Assembly: GCF_963676935.1 (NCBI RefSeq) | Contig: NZ_OY781470.1 | Span: 1,336,680-1,400,679 of the forward strand | Length of the DNA stretch: 64,000 nucleotides | Reading direction: 5' to 3' | DNA from: Halarcobacter sp. | GTDB taxonomy: Bacteria; Campylobacterota; Campylobacteria; Campylobacterales; Arcobacteraceae | Shown here: positions 26,456-35,725 of the stretch, one piece after another | How the letters are laid out: the number at the start of each line of letters is the position of its first letter | Numbering within the stretch: position 1 is the stretch's first letter | The notes under the pieces: generated by a model | Told to the model about the DNA's origin: nothing | Seen by the model: only the letters and a program-made list of their open reading frames with translations | The model's database searches: none | Position numbers and translations under genes: made by a program

Positions 26456-27583
26456 ATGAATAGAAGAAATTTTCTTAAAAAAGGTTTAGGTTTAGGTGGT
26501 GCTGCATTAGTCGCACCAGCTATTGTTTCAAATACTATGGCATCATCAATGGAGTTAAACTTATATGCATGGTCTGATTATATCTCAGAAGATATGATTA
26601 AAGCATTTGAAAAAGAAACAGGGATTAAAGTTAATTTAACTACTTATGGTTCAAATGATGAAGTATTAAATAAATTAAGAGCTTCAAAAGGAAAAGGTTT
26701 TGATATTGTTATGCCATCTGTAACTTATGGTCAACAATGGTATAAACATAGACTTTTACAACCATTAGATTTAACAAAATTAGATGTTGCTGGTTGTGAG
26801 AAATCAATGTGGGATTCATCTGCATCTTTTGGTGGAGAGTTTAGAGGAAAAAGATATATAGTTCCATTTAACTGGGGAACTGAAGCAATTACTGTTAATA
26901 CAGAAAAAATTGATGCAAAAGCAAATGAGGTTTCATATGGAGATTTATGGAAAGATAATTTAGATTCAAAAGTTACAGTTAGAGCTCATTCATCTTTAAT
27001 AGGTGTTGGTTTATATCTTGATAGAATAGGAAAAGTTAAATCAAATAGAATGTTTGATACCTACAAAGATGAACAAACTATGAGAGATATTTATTCTAAA
27101 ATTACTGATTATGTGATTGAACATAAAAATAATATTAGACAATTTTGGTCAAATGCCCAAGAAACAACAAATGCTTTTATGCAAAATGGTTGTGTAATAG
27201 GACAAACTTGGGATGGTCCAGCTATGAGAATGATGAGTGAAACTAATGGTAAAATCAAGTTTATGGCTCCAAAAGAGGGTGCTATTACATGGATGGATGG
27301 TATGGCTATTCCAAAAGGTGCAAAAAATGTATCTGCAGCATATGCGTGGATAAATTGGTATTATAATGGTGGAAAATCTGGAGCAATGCATGCAAATGCT
27401 TCAGGATATAACTCTTGTGCAGCGGGTGCATCAAAATATTTATCTGCTCAAGCTAAAACAAATTTTGAAGAGGCATATCCTGGTGATGCAATTAAAAATT
27501 TATGGTGGTATCCAGAAGAACCAACTTGGTTTGTAACAGTTAGAAATGAGTTTAGAGATAAACTTTTAGCTGCTGGTGTATAA
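26456..27583 (+). CDS. Tat-exported solute-binding protein, PotD/PotF family
   Basis: This 375-residue binding protein of the spermidine/putrescine (PotD/PotF) family starts with a twin-arginine signal, NRRNFLKKGLGLGGAALVAPA, unusual among such proteins. The mature part begins LNLYAWSDYISEDMIKAFEKETG as in PotD. It partners the divergent PotABC-like genes. The ATG at 26456 is preferred over GTG at 26450 because AAGGG lies 7 nt upstream. The binding-site residues cannot be assigned to polyamines with confidence. Iron or an organophosphate are alternatives given the PHP neighbours. Confidence 0.87.
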   Translation: MNRRNFLKKGLGLGGAALVAPAIVSNTMASSMELNLYAWSDYISEDMIKAFEKETGIKVNLTTYGSNDEVLNKLRASKGKGFDIVMPSVTYGQQWYKHRLLQPLDLTKLDVAGCEKSMWDSSASFGGEFRGKRYIVPFNWGTEAITVNTEKIDAKANEVSYGDLWKDNLDSKVTVRAHSSLIGVGLYLDRIGKVKSNRMFDTYKDEQTMRDIYSKITDYVIEHKNNIRQFWSNAQETTNAFMQNGCVIGQTWDGPAMRMMSETNGKIKFMAPKEGAITWMDGMAIPKGAKNVSAAYAWINWYYNGGKSGAMHANASGYNSCAAGASKYLSAQAKTNFEEAYPGDAIKNLWWYPEEPTWFVTVRNEFRDKLLAAGV

Positions 27584-27590
27584 GAAAATT

Positions 27591-27614
27591 TACAAAGGGT
27601 AAACTCCCTTTGTA
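27591..27614. terminator. Bidirectional hairpin between the binding protein and trpB
   Basis: A perfect 9-bp stem TACAAAGGG / CCCTTTGTA with a 6-nt loop sits between two convergent genes, 7 bp after one stop and 6 bp before the other. It could stop transcription from both sides. Confidence 0.7.
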
Positions 27615-27619
27615 ATATA

Positions 27620-28834
27620 TTAAAATTTTGCGTTTGGAATAGGGTAGTTCTCTACCACAAAATCAATATCTTTATCTCCTCTACCACTTAAATTAACTAA
27701 AATTGTTTTTTCTTTTGGTAAAGTTTTTGCAAGTTTCATTGCAAATGCTACTGCATGTGCAGATTCTAGTGCAGGAATAATACCTTCAAGTTGAGATAGT
27801 TTATAAAAAGCATCAACAGCTTCTTTATCATCACATAAGCCAACTTTTGTTCTTCCTATCTCTTTTAGATATGCATGTTCTGGACCAACTGATGGATAAT
27901 CTATTCCTGAACCAATAGAATATACAGGAGCAGGTTCCCCTTTTTCATCTTTTAACATTATAGAATTGAAACCATGCATTACTCCCTCTTCTCCATAACT
28001 AAGTGTTGCAGAGTGTTCACCAATTTTCTCTCCTATTCCCATAGGTTCAACACCATAAAGATTTATATCTTTTTCATCAATAAAAGCTGAAAATATTCCC
28101 ATAGCATTTGAACCACCACCTACACAAGCTACAATATTATCAGGTAATTTTTCTTCATGCTCTAAAAACTGCTCTTTTGATTCAAAACCAACTACACTTT
28201 GAAAATCCCTAACCATCATAGGGAAAGGATGAGGACCTACAACAGAACCAATACAATATATTGCTGTGTCAGCTTGAGATATATATGATTCAAAAGCTGA
28301 ATCAACTGCCTCTTTTAATGTTTTAAGACCATGGGTAGCAGGTACTACTTTTGCTCCTAAAATTTTCATTCTTACTACATTTGGATGCTCTTTTTTTATA
28401 TCAACTTCACCCATATGTATTTCACATTCTAATCCAAAATATGCTGCAGCTGTAGCTAAGGCAACTCCATGTTGACCAGCTCCTGTTTCTGCAATAACTT
28501 TTTTAAAGCCCATATGTTTTGCTAAAATAACTTCAGCCATACAGTGGTTTAATTTATGTGCACCTGAATGATTTAAGTCTTCTCTTTTTAGATAGATTTT
28601 TGCTCCACCACAATGCTGTGTTAAGTTCTTTGCAAAAGATATTGGTGTTGGTCTACCTTGGTAGTGTTTTCTTACATATTTTAACTCTTCAATAAACTTT
28701 GGGTCATTTTTTAATTTTTTATATTCTTCATTTATTTTGGCAAAAGGTTCTTCAAGAATTGGTGGTATAAAAGAACCTCCAAATTTACCAAAATATCCAT
28801 TTTCATCAGGATGGTTATCCAAATAGTTAGACAT
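27620..28834 (-). CDS. trpB: Tryptophan synthase beta chain
   Basis: This 404-residue PLP enzyme joins indole and serine to form tryptophan. The PLP lysine is in [11 protein letters not shown] (about 90-100), the catalytic glutamate in AETGAGQHG, and the phosphate loop in [10 protein letters not shown]. Length and sequence are of the canonical TrpB1 type that pairs with TrpA, but no trpA lies in this window. trpD is 30 kb away, so the trp genes are dispersed. The start codon overlaps the stop of a small HTH gene (28834-29283) by one base. Confidence 0.95.
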   Translation of the reverse strand: MSNYLDNHPDENGYFGKFGGSFIPPILEEPFAKINEEYKKLKNDPKFIEELKYVRKHYQGRPTPISFAKNLTQHCGGAKIYLKREDLNHSGAHKLNHCMAEVILAKHMGFKKVIAETGAGQHGVALATAAAYFGLECEIHMGEVDIKKEHPNVVRMKILGAKVVPATHGLKTLKEAVDSAFESYISQADTAIYCIGSVVGPHPFPMMVRDFQSVVGFESKEQFLEHEEKLPDNIVACVGGGSNAMGIFSAFIDEKDINLYGVEPMGIGEKIGEHSATLSYGEEGVMHGFNSIMLKDEKGEPAPVYSIGSGIDYPSVGPEHAYLKEIGRTKVGLCDDKEAVDAFYKLSQLEGIIPALESAHAVAFAMKLAKTLPKEKTILVNLSGRGDKDIDFVVENYPIPNAKF

Positions 28835-29283
28835 TAATCTTTCTCCTCTTTTAAAAACTCTTTGAAATAGACTGCTCTGTCTTTGTCTCCAAATTTTCTT
28901 ATTTTAAATACTTTTTTATATAGAAGATATTTTTCTACAATATTTAACTCTTTTATTTTGTTATAAATATTTAATACAAACTTGTGTTTTGTAGGAAGTA
29001 TTTTATAATTTGCTTTTATAAAATAATCTTGAAACTCGTTAACCTCTTCAATAGAATTTAGTTCAAAATCATTAATAATAAGAAAATCAATCTCTTTTAA
29101 TGTAAAATATTTTTGTATAGTGTTTGAAAAATATTTTAACAAAGCATTGATTTCATTATTTATTTTTGAGTTATAATCTGCATTTTGAAGATAGGAGTAA
29201 AGTTTTGGTTTACTTTTTCTCCAATTATAAAGTGTATTAACTTGTACTTCAAAAAGTTGACTTATCTCTTTTGGAGTTAACAT
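28834..29283 (-). CDS. Small HTH protein coupled to trpB
   Basis: This 149-residue protein of unknown function starts with a helix-turn-helix-like segment ([22 protein letters not shown]). The remainder is basic and alpha-helical with repeated isoleucine/leucine spacing. Its stop overlaps the trpB start by one base (TAATG), so the two are cotranscribed and translationally coupled. It could be a DNA-binding regulator of its own operon. No named family is recognised. Confidence 0.65.
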   Translation of the reverse strand: MLTPKEISQLFEVQVNTLYNWRKSKPKLYSYLQNADYNSKINNEINALLKYFSNTIQKYFTLKEIDFLIINDFELNSIEEVNEFQDYFIKANYKILPTKHKFVLNIYNKIKELNIVEKYLLYKKVFKIRKFGDKDRAVYFKEFLKEEKD

Positions 29284-29366
29284 TGGATATCCTCTTTAAA
29301 ATAGTGATAAATTATATTCTAATAGTTGTTAATAAATCTTTACATTATTGATTTTTTTTAATAATG

Positions 29367-29391
29367 ATAAAAAGAGAAAATCTCTTTTTAT
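29367..29391 (-). terminator. Terminator of the aryl-acid operon
   Basis: An 11-bp A/T-rich stem, ATAAAAAGAGA / TCTCTTTTTAT with a 3-nt loop, ends at the ACT gene stop codon. It would end transcription of iorA-iorB-paaK-ACT before the HTH-trpB unit. Confidence 0.65.
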
Positions 29392-29810
29392 ACATTCTTT
29401 AACAATTTAACTTTTGATTTTGCTAAAACTTTAGTTGCTTTTTCAAAATCATCAACTGAAACTTTAAAAATAAATGCTCCACTATTTGATGAATTAATAG
29501 TATAGGTGTAATCAACATTTATATTATTTTCTGTTAATACTGTTAATACTTCATTAAATGAACCAATATGATCATCAATTAAAACAGCAAAAACTTCTGT
29601 TGTGGTTGATGAAAAGCCATTATCATCCATAATCCTTTTTGCACTTTCTAAATCATCTACTAATAGTCTTAATATCCCAAACTCACTACCATCCACTAAA
29701 TTTAAAGCTTTAATAGATATTTTATTTGTAGATAATATATTTGTTATATCAGTCAATTCACCTTTTTTATTTTCCAAAAAAATTGACAATTGTTTTATCG
29801 CATTTTTCAT
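29388..29810 (-). CDS. Tandem ACT-domain protein
   Basis: This 140-residue protein has two ACT folds (about 5-70 and 72-138; LSIFLENKKGELTDIT then FAVLIDDHIGSFNEVL). ACT pairs bind amino acids and regulate enzymes. This type is regularly found next to indolepyruvate oxidoreductase and phenylacetate-CoA ligase. It probably senses an aromatic or branched amino acid for the pathway encoded upstream. It starts one base after the paaK stop. Confidence 0.85.
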   Translation of the reverse strand: MKNAIKQLSIFLENKKGELTDITNILSTNKISIKALNLVDGSEFGILRLLVDDLESAKRIMDDNGFSSTTTEVFAVLIDDHIGSFNEVLTVLTENNINVDYTYTINSSNSGAFIFKVSVDDFEKATKVLAKSKVKLLKNV

Positions 29811-29811
29811 A

Positions 29812-31107
29812 CTATTTCCTTTTATCTACTATTCTTATTGCTTTGCCTACACTTCTTTCTATACTTCTTGGTTCCACAAGTTTAACATCTGTTTTTATAT
29901 AAAGATTAGTTAATAAATTATGTTGAATATCTTTCTTTATCTTTTCCATCTCTCCAATAGAATCCATCATTATTTCATCACTTATCTCAATTAATATATC
30001 TAATTTATCTAAATGACCTTTTTTTTCTATAATAATTTGGTAATTTAAACTTAGACCATCTGTTTGGGATATTACATGTTCTACTTGTGATGGGTAAACA
30101 TTAACACCATTTATTATAATCATATCATCAACTCTACCAACAACACTCTCCATTCTAACAATAGTTCTTCCACATTCACATGGTGTTCTTATCAAAGATG
30201 TTATATCCCCAGTTCTATATCTAATTATTGGTAGGGCTTGTTTTGTTAATGAAGTTATTACAAGTTCACCTCTTTGACCATCTGGAAGTTGTTCTCCTGT
30301 TTTTGGATCTATAATTTCTGGATAAAAATGATCCTCAAATACATGTAGGTATTCAGATTTTTTGCAAGAACAGCTCACTCCAGGTCCTATTATTTCAGAT
30401 AAACCATAAACTTCATGATAATCTATACCCCAAACTTTTGAAACCTCTTCTTTTAATCCTTTTGAAGTTGGTTCTGCTCCAAATATTCCTGCTTTTAATT
30501 TAAAATCATTTTTAAAACATGCACCAGATTTTGAAGCTATTTCTGCAATATGTAAAGCAAAAGAAGGAGTAGAAGCAAGAATTGTTGCCCCAAAATCTTT
30601 CATAAGCATAACTTGTCTATCTGTAAATCCACCAGAACTAGGAATAATAGTAGCTCCAATTTTTTCAGCACCATTATGAAGTCCTAAACCACCAGTAAAT
30701 AGTCCATAGCCATATGCATTATGTACAATGTCATCTTGATTTGCACCAGCCATAGTAAAAACTCTAGCCATAACTTCATCCCAGACATCCATATCTTTTT
30801 TTGTATAACCGACAACTGTAGGTTTACCAGTAGTTCCTGATGAAGAATGAACTCTTACAATTTGACTCATAGGTACAGTAAATAAGCCAAAAGGGTAATG
30901 ATCTCGTAAATCTTGTTTTTTTGTAAAAGGCAGTTTTTTTATATCATTTATATTTTTAATATCTGATGGAGTTATATTTAATTCATTAAATTTCTCTTTA
31001 TAGAATGGAGTTAAATTATATACTCTTTCGACTGTTTCTTTTAATCTATCAGATTGTAATTTGGTTAATTCCTCTTTTGAAGCACATTCAATGTTATTCC
31101 AAATCAT
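29812..31107 (-). CDS. paaK: Phenylacetate-CoA ligase
   Basis: This 431-residue AMP-forming ligase of the PaaK family converts phenylacetate (or indoleacetate and similar aryl acids) to the CoA thioester. Motifs are HSSSGTTGKPTVVGYT (the P-loop, about 88-103), YGLSEIIGPGVSCSC, RYRTGDIT and the C-terminal NGVNVYPSQVE. It overlaps iorB by one base. Together with IorAB it can work in either direction between aryl acetate, aryl-acetyl-CoA and aryl pyruvate. The full phenylacetate degradation genes (paaABCDE) are not here. Confidence 0.92.
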   Translation of the reverse strand: MIWNNIECASKEELTKLQSDRLKETVERVYNLTPFYKEKFNELNITPSDIKNINDIKKLPFTKKQDLRDHYPFGLFTVPMSQIVRVHSSSGTTGKPTVVGYTKKDMDVWDEVMARVFTMAGANQDDIVHNAYGYGLFTGGLGLHNGAEKIGATIIPSSGGFTDRQVMLMKDFGATILASTPSFALHIAEIASKSGACFKNDFKLKAGIFGAEPTSKGLKEEVSKVWGIDYHEVYGLSEIIGPGVSCSCKKSEYLHVFEDHFYPEIIDPKTGEQLPDGQRGELVITSLTKQALPIIRYRTGDITSLIRTPCECGRTIVRMESVVGRVDDMIIINGVNVYPSQVEHVISQTDGLSLNYQIIIEKKGHLDKLDILIEISDEIMMDSIGEMEKIKKDIQHNLLTNLYIKTDVKLVEPRSIERSVGKAIRIVDKRK

Positions 31108-31643
31108 TATTTACCCTTTATATCATTAATTGCTTTTTCTAATACTTCAATATTTTGTTGTGCAACTTTTGGATTAAATTGTATTAAAGCCTCTTTCACA
31201 TCATCTAAAGAAAATGGGAAATCTTCACATTTAGCTAAAACTACACCCAACATATAAACGTTTAAGCCTTGTATAGGAAACTCTTTATTTTTTGCTTTTT
31301 CAAAAGCATCTATTTGAAAAGTTTTTGCATCTAAATCATTATTAGGAAAACTATCTTCTGCATTTACAGCTAAAGAACCACCACTTTTTAAAAAGTTTAT
31401 ATTTCTTAAAGCTTCATTTTTTTCTAATCCGATTAATAGATCTGCTTGTGCCGAATCAATTATAGGATTAGTATAATTTCCTAATTTGATTGTACAAGAT
31501 ACTGCACCACCTCTTTGAGACATCCCATGGTTTTCTGTACCAAGACATGCAACATTTTTATTTCCTGCACAAAGTGCTAATATTTTTACTAAAAAAACAG
31601 AACCTTGACCACCAAATCCAGCTATTACTATTTGATATTTCAT
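31107..31643 (-). CDS. iorB: Indolepyruvate:ferredoxin oxidoreductase beta subunit
   Basis: This 178-residue gamma-type (pyruvate oxidoreductase catalytic-like) subunit starts GFGGQGSVFLVKILA and has ENHGMSQRGGAVSC, a TPP-enzyme interface segment. It pairs with IorA to oxidise aryl pyruvates to aryl-acetyl-CoA while reducing ferredoxin. It overlaps iorA by 4 bp and paaK by one base, so subunit stoichiometry is likely set by coupling. Confidence 0.92.
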   Translation of the reverse strand: MKYQIVIAGFGGQGSVFLVKILALCAGNKNVACLGTENHGMSQRGGAVSCTIKLGNYTNPIIDSAQADLLIGLEKNEALRNINFLKSGGSLAVNAEDSFPNNDLDAKTFQIDAFEKAKNKEFPIQGLNVYMLGVVLAKCEDFPFSLDDVKEALIQFNPKVAQQNIEVLEKAINDIKGK

Positions 31644-33460
31644 TTTTTCAAACTCCTTTCTTCATCTAAAACAAATGCTTCTGTTGGACAAACAACATTT
31701 AGACATGAACCACAACCAATACATAAGAAAGGATCAATTTCAATTTTTCCATCATCATTATATGACATAGGAGGGCATTTATAAACAGTAGTACATTGGT
31801 CACAAGCAATACATTCTTCCGGATTAACCTTAGAAAACTCTTGAGGCAAGTGTAGATTTACAATCTCTTTATCTAATACACAAAACTCTCTAACTACAGC
31901 AACAATTGGACCAGTAGCATTATCATATTTTTCTTTTATTTGTTTAAAGAAATTCATTGTTTGATTTATATCATTTGAATATTCATATTCGTATGTTTCT
32001 GCACCACAACCTTCTGCAACTTTTACTATATCAACTTCTCCATTTTGTCTTTGCGGTGGTTTTTGTCTCCCTGTCATTGCAACAACAGAATTATCTAGAA
32101 TAACTAATAGAAATTTATGTTTTTGATACACAGCATTGATTAAAGGTGGAATACCTCCATGGAAAAATGTACTATCTCCAATTGTTGCAACAATATATTT
32201 ATCTGGATCTGCAATTGAAAAACCACTAGCCATAGATACAGATGCACCCATACATAAAACAGTATCAATTGCACCTTGATTTATACCTAAAGTATAACAT
32301 CCAATATCTGATGGATAAATAGATTTTTTCTTTTTAAAAACTTTCATAATAGAATAGTATACATCTCTATGTGGACATCCTGGACATAAATTTGGAGGTC
32401 TTGAAGGTATCTCTTCTTTATAAGGAATAGAAGGGTATAAGTTTTCACCTTTATATATTCCAAGTTTACTAAGAGCATCTTGTATATATACCTTTTGTAA
32501 CTCATCGATAATATTCATTGTTAAGTCTAATCTTCCATGAACATTTGGTGCCATAATTTGCTCTTCGATACAGGCCATTGGTTCTTCAACTACTAGTATA
32601 TGCTCGTAATTTTTAAATTGCTCTTTAATTTTATTTTCTGGAAGGGGATAAGGCATTTTAAATTTTATTATATCTGCTTCAATAGATAAATCATCTAAGG
32701 CTTCTTTTGCAAAGCCATAACCAGTACCTGAACTTAAAATTAATAACTTTCCACCTTTACACTTTTCAAACTCAGGCTTTATAAGTTTTTCCCAATTGTA
32801 TTCTTTGATAGCATTAATTCTATCAATCATTTCATATCCCTGTCTAAGCCTACCTGCACGCGGTACTGCAGCCCATCTGGAAATATCTCTTTTAAATGAA
32901 CCTTTTTGAGGAGTAAAATTGATTTTATCATCAACTTCAACAATCTGTCTTGCATGACATACTCTCATAACTGGTCTTAGCATTGTTGGTGTTTGAAATT
33001 TTTCAGATATTTCTGCAGCTAAACTTACAAAATCATAAGCATCTTGTGGTGTTGCTGGATCTAAAACAGGTATTTTTGCAAATTTAGCAAAAACTCTACT
33101 GTCTTGCTCTGTTTGCGAAGAGTGAAAGCCAGGATCATCAGCAACAATTAAAATAAATGCTCCCAAGTTACCTATATATGCTGCACTCATAAGTGCATCA
33201 CCTGCAACATTCAATCCAACTTGCTTCATAGTAGCAGCAGCTCTTCTACCTGTCATAGCTCCTGCATATGCAACTTCAAACCCAACTTTTTCATTTGTTG
33301 CCCATTGTGCATACAAATCTAAATCATATTGAGCTTTTAACTTTTGAACATTAGTCAATATTTCACTTGATGGTGTTCCAGGGTATCCTGAAACCATATC
33401 AATATTAGAATGAATCATACCCAATGCTATTGCATCATTACCCATTAATGTTTGTTTCAT
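31640..33460 (-). CDS. iorA: Indolepyruvate:ferredoxin oxidoreductase alpha subunit
   Basis: This is a TPP-dependent oxidoreductase of about 606 residues. The pyrimidine domain has SGYPGTPSSEIL, the TPP domain has GDSTFFHGGIPPL, and a zinc/iron motif reads CPGCPHRD. The C-terminal ferredoxin-like domain holds two cysteine clusters (CIACDQC and CIGCGSC) for 4Fe-4S centres. I prefer ATG at 33460 (MKQTLMGNDA) with GGGAAG upstream over the TTG at 33487, which adds nine residues atypical of the family. The genes iorA-iorB-paaK-ACT form one operon. Confidence 0.93.
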   Translation of the reverse strand: MKQTLMGNDAIALGMIHSNIDMVSGYPGTPSSEILTNVQKLKAQYDLDLYAQWATNEKVGFEVAYAGAMTGRRAAATMKQVGLNVAGDALMSAAYIGNLGAFILIVADDPGFHSSQTEQDSRVFAKFAKIPVLDPATPQDAYDFVSLAAEISEKFQTPTMLRPVMRVCHARQIVEVDDKINFTPQKGSFKRDISRWAAVPRAGRLRQGYEMIDRINAIKEYNWEKLIKPEFEKCKGGKLLILSSGTGYGFAKEALDDLSIEADIIKFKMPYPLPENKIKEQFKNYEHILVVEEPMACIEEQIMAPNVHGRLDLTMNIIDELQKVYIQDALSKLGIYKGENLYPSIPYKEEIPSRPPNLCPGCPHRDVYYSIMKVFKKKKSIYPSDIGCYTLGINQGAIDTVLCMGASVSMASGFSIADPDKYIVATIGDSTFFHGGIPPLINAVYQKHKFLLVILDNSVVAMTGRQKPPQRQNGEVDIVKVAEGCGAETYEYEYSNDINQTMNFFKQIKEKYDNATGPIVAVVREFCVLDKEIVNLHLPQEFSKVNPEECIACDQCTTVYKCPPMSYNDDGKIEIDPFLCIGCGSCLNVVCPTEAFVLDEERSLKK

Positions 33461-33487
33461 ATTCTTCCCATATATTAAAAATTTCAA

Positions 33488-33920
33488 ATATTATACATAT
33501 AGTTCTATTTATTAAGCTTTAAATAATTATTTTTCACAAATATTAAAATAAATTAAAATAATTAGAATAAAAAAGTAAATATTTTAATTAATATTTATAA
33601 ATATTTTAAAAATTTAATTATCAAAATATAATTATTATAGAAAAAAATTAAGTTTTAAAGTTTATTTAATTTTTGATTGTATACAAATTTTGAAATTTGT
33701 TAAAAAATATACTTAATTTAACTAAAAAATATAAAAAGTTATTTTTATATGTAGATATTTTTAATTATTTAAATATTATAAATTAAATAATTTAATTATT
33801 GTATATTTTTTAACTAATATTCTCTACTACAACCAATAATTTAATTTTCTTTATATAAATGTAATTATAAATAATATAAAATTTTTTTAAGTTTTATTTA
33901 AAATAACTAGGGAGAATAAT
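33488..33920. other. Extremely AT-rich divergent intergenic region
   Basis: These 433 bp without a gene lie between the divergent iorA and symporter genes. By eye, 33541-33900 has about 27 G/C in 360 bases (roughly 7.5%), far below the already low background. It must hold promoters for both directions, with many TATAAT-like runs. I see no strong inverted repeat, DnaA box or conserved RNA. The composition suggests a curved or nucleoid-protein-bound regulatory region. Confidence 0.75.
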
Positions 33921-34091
33921 ATGAATGGAGCAGATTTTGGTGTAAATTTAGCTTTTTGGCTAACTATACTTTCAACTATTTTGTGTGTATGGTATGGAAC
34001 AAAAAATTGGAATAATGATGGGGTTTCAAGTTTAGATAGGAAACAAAAAACTTGGGCAAAAGTTGAAGATAAAATTGATGAAGGATTATAA
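33921..34091 (+). CDS. Small accessory subunit of the sodium:solute symporter
   Basis: This 56-residue protein has one membrane segment (about 10-27, LAFWLTILSTILCVWYG) followed by a charged tail (NWNNDG, RKQKTWAKVEDKIDEG). It fits the small accessory proteins encoded just before certain SSS-family symporters. GGGAG lies 5 nt before the ATG. Its stop overlaps the symporter start (TAATG), so expression is coupled one to one. Confidence 0.82.
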   Translation: MNGADFGVNLAFWLTILSTILCVWYGTKNWNNDGVSSLDRKQKTWAKVEDKIDEGL

Positions 34092-35725
34092 TGGGGATTT
34101 TTGAAAATATTATTATAATTATTTACTTAGCAACTGTTGGTTATTTAGGTTTTCTTGGATATAAAAAAACAAAAACTACAAGTGATTATTTAGTTGCAGG
34201 AAGAGATACTCATCCTTTTATAATGGCTTTATCTTATGGCGCAACATTTATATCAACTGCTGCTATTGTTGGTTTTGGTGGTGTTGCTGCTTGGCTTGGT
34301 AATTCTTTACTTTGGCTTACTTTTTTTAATATTATAATTGGTATTTTTGTTGCTTTTGTTTTTTTAGGTAATCCTACTAGACAAATGGGATATAGATTAA
34401 ATGCACATACATTTCCAGAATTTTTAGCCAAAAGATACGATTCTAAGTTTATACAAATCTTTGGAGGAGTAATTATTTTACTTTTTATGCCATTATATGC
34501 AACAGCAGTCCTTATAGGTGGTACACATTTTCTTACTTTATATTTTAATGTAGATTATCATTCAGCTTTACTTGTTTTTTCTGTAATTATAACAGCATAT
34601 GTAATTGCTGGTGGATTAAAAGGGGTTATGTTAACTGATGCTTTACAAGGTTCTATCATGTTTATAGCAATGATTATCTTATTATATTTTACTTTTGATT
34701 CACTAGGTGGAGTTCAAACTGCATTTACAAAACTAAATAATGTTTGGGATCTTACTATAAATCCATTAAATTCAAAACCTTTAAATGAATTAATACCTGG
34801 GAGTCCAGATTTTATGATGAAGTTATCAACACTTTGGGGCTTTAAGGGTTGGAATCAGATGCCCACTTTTTTAAGTGAGGGGTGGCTATTTGTAATAACT
34901 ACAATAACTTTAGGTGTAGGTATAGGTGTATTAGCCCAGCCTCAATTGATAGTTAGATTTATGACTGTTAAATCTAAAAAAGAATTAAATAGAGCAGTTC
35001 TAATAGGTGGATTGTTTATTGTATGTATGACTGGAATTATATTTGTAGTTGGTAGTTTAACAAATGCTTGGTATTTTGAATTTAATGGAGGTAAAAATGC
35101 TTTACAAAGTGCAGGTAGTATTGGAAAAGTTATACCACATTTTATAAATACTGCAATGCCAAAATGGTTTAGTTTTATTTTTTTATTCGCTTTAATTAGT
35201 GCAGCAATGTCTACTCTATCTTCTCAATTTCATACAATGGGTACTGCTGTAGGAAGAGATTTAATAGAACAGATTAGTTCAAAAGGAAATTCAGTATTTG
35301 TTACAAGAGTAGGTATCGTTATAGTTATTTTAATATCTGTTTGTTTAGCATATTTTTTCGATAAGCAACCTGCAATTATTGCAAGAAGTACAGCAATATT
35401 TTTTGCATTATGTGCATCTATTTTTTTGCCATCATTTATTGCTGCTTTATTTTGGAAAAGAATGACTAAAATAGCGGCAATATCATCAATGTTAGTTGGA
35501 TTTGTAAGTTCATCTTTTTGGCTTTTGTTTGTTCATTTTAAAGAAGCAAAAGAATTAGGTCTTGCTAAAGCTTTATTTGGTGTGGATTCTATTTTGAGTG
35601 GGAAAATCATTTTTGTTGATGCTTTAATTATTGCATTACCTTTATCAATTATAACAGCAATAATTGTATCATTTATAACTAAACCTATGAATAATAAACA
35701 TTTAAATAAATGTTTTGGTTCTTAA
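34091..35725 (+). CDS. Sodium:solute symporter (SSS family)
   Basis: This 544-residue membrane transporter has about 13 helices. Motifs include GYKKTKTTSDYLVAGR at about 22-37, the sodium-site region SYGATFISTAAIVGFGG and the AYVIAGGLKGVMLTDALQG signature at about 168-186. It imports an organic solute with sodium. The divergent iorAB-paaK operon makes an aryl or other organic acid attractive, but the sequence does not show the substrate. It requires the small subunit encoded immediately upstream in related systems. Confidence 0.87.
   Translation: MGIFENIIIIIYLATVGYLGFLGYKKTKTTSDYLVAGRDTHPFIMALSYGATFISTAAIVGFGGVAAWLGNSLLWLTFFNIIIGIFVAFVFLGNPTRQMGYRLNAHTFPEFLAKRYDSKFIQIFGGVIILLFMPLYATAVLIGGTHFLTLYFNVDYHSALLVFSVIITAYVIAGGLKGVMLTDALQGSIMFIAMIILLYFTFDSLGGVQTAFTKLNNVWDLTINPLNSKPLNELIPGSPDFMMKLSTLWGFKGWNQMPTFLSEGWLFVITTITLGVGIGVLAQPQLIVRFMTVKSKKELNRAVLIGGLFIVCMTGIIFVVGSLTNAWYFEFNGGKNALQSAGSIGKVIPHFINTAMPKWFSFIFLFALISAAMSTLSSQFHTMGTAVGRDLIEQISSKGNSVFVTRVGIVIVILISVCLAYFFDKQPAIIARSTAIFFALCASIFLPSFIAALFWKRMTKIAAISSMLVGFVSSSFWLLFVHFKEAKELGLAKALFGVDSILSGKIIFVDALIIALPLSIITAIIVSFITKPMNNKHLNKCFGS

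Noticed and set aside
26456-27583. Firm call of a spermidine or putrescine transporter
   Set aside because: The family also includes iron and phosphonate importers, and the PHP neighbours speak against a simple polyamine role; left as a family-level call.
33461-33487. TTG start nine codons upstream of the chosen iorA ATG
   Set aside because: The extra residues are not typical of IorA, and ATG 33460 has a GGGAAG upstream.
33488-33920. AT-rich spacer as a replication origin
   Set aside because: No DnaA-box-like 9-mers (TTATCCACA type) or origin genes such as dnaA or dnaN nearby. AT-richness alone is not enough.
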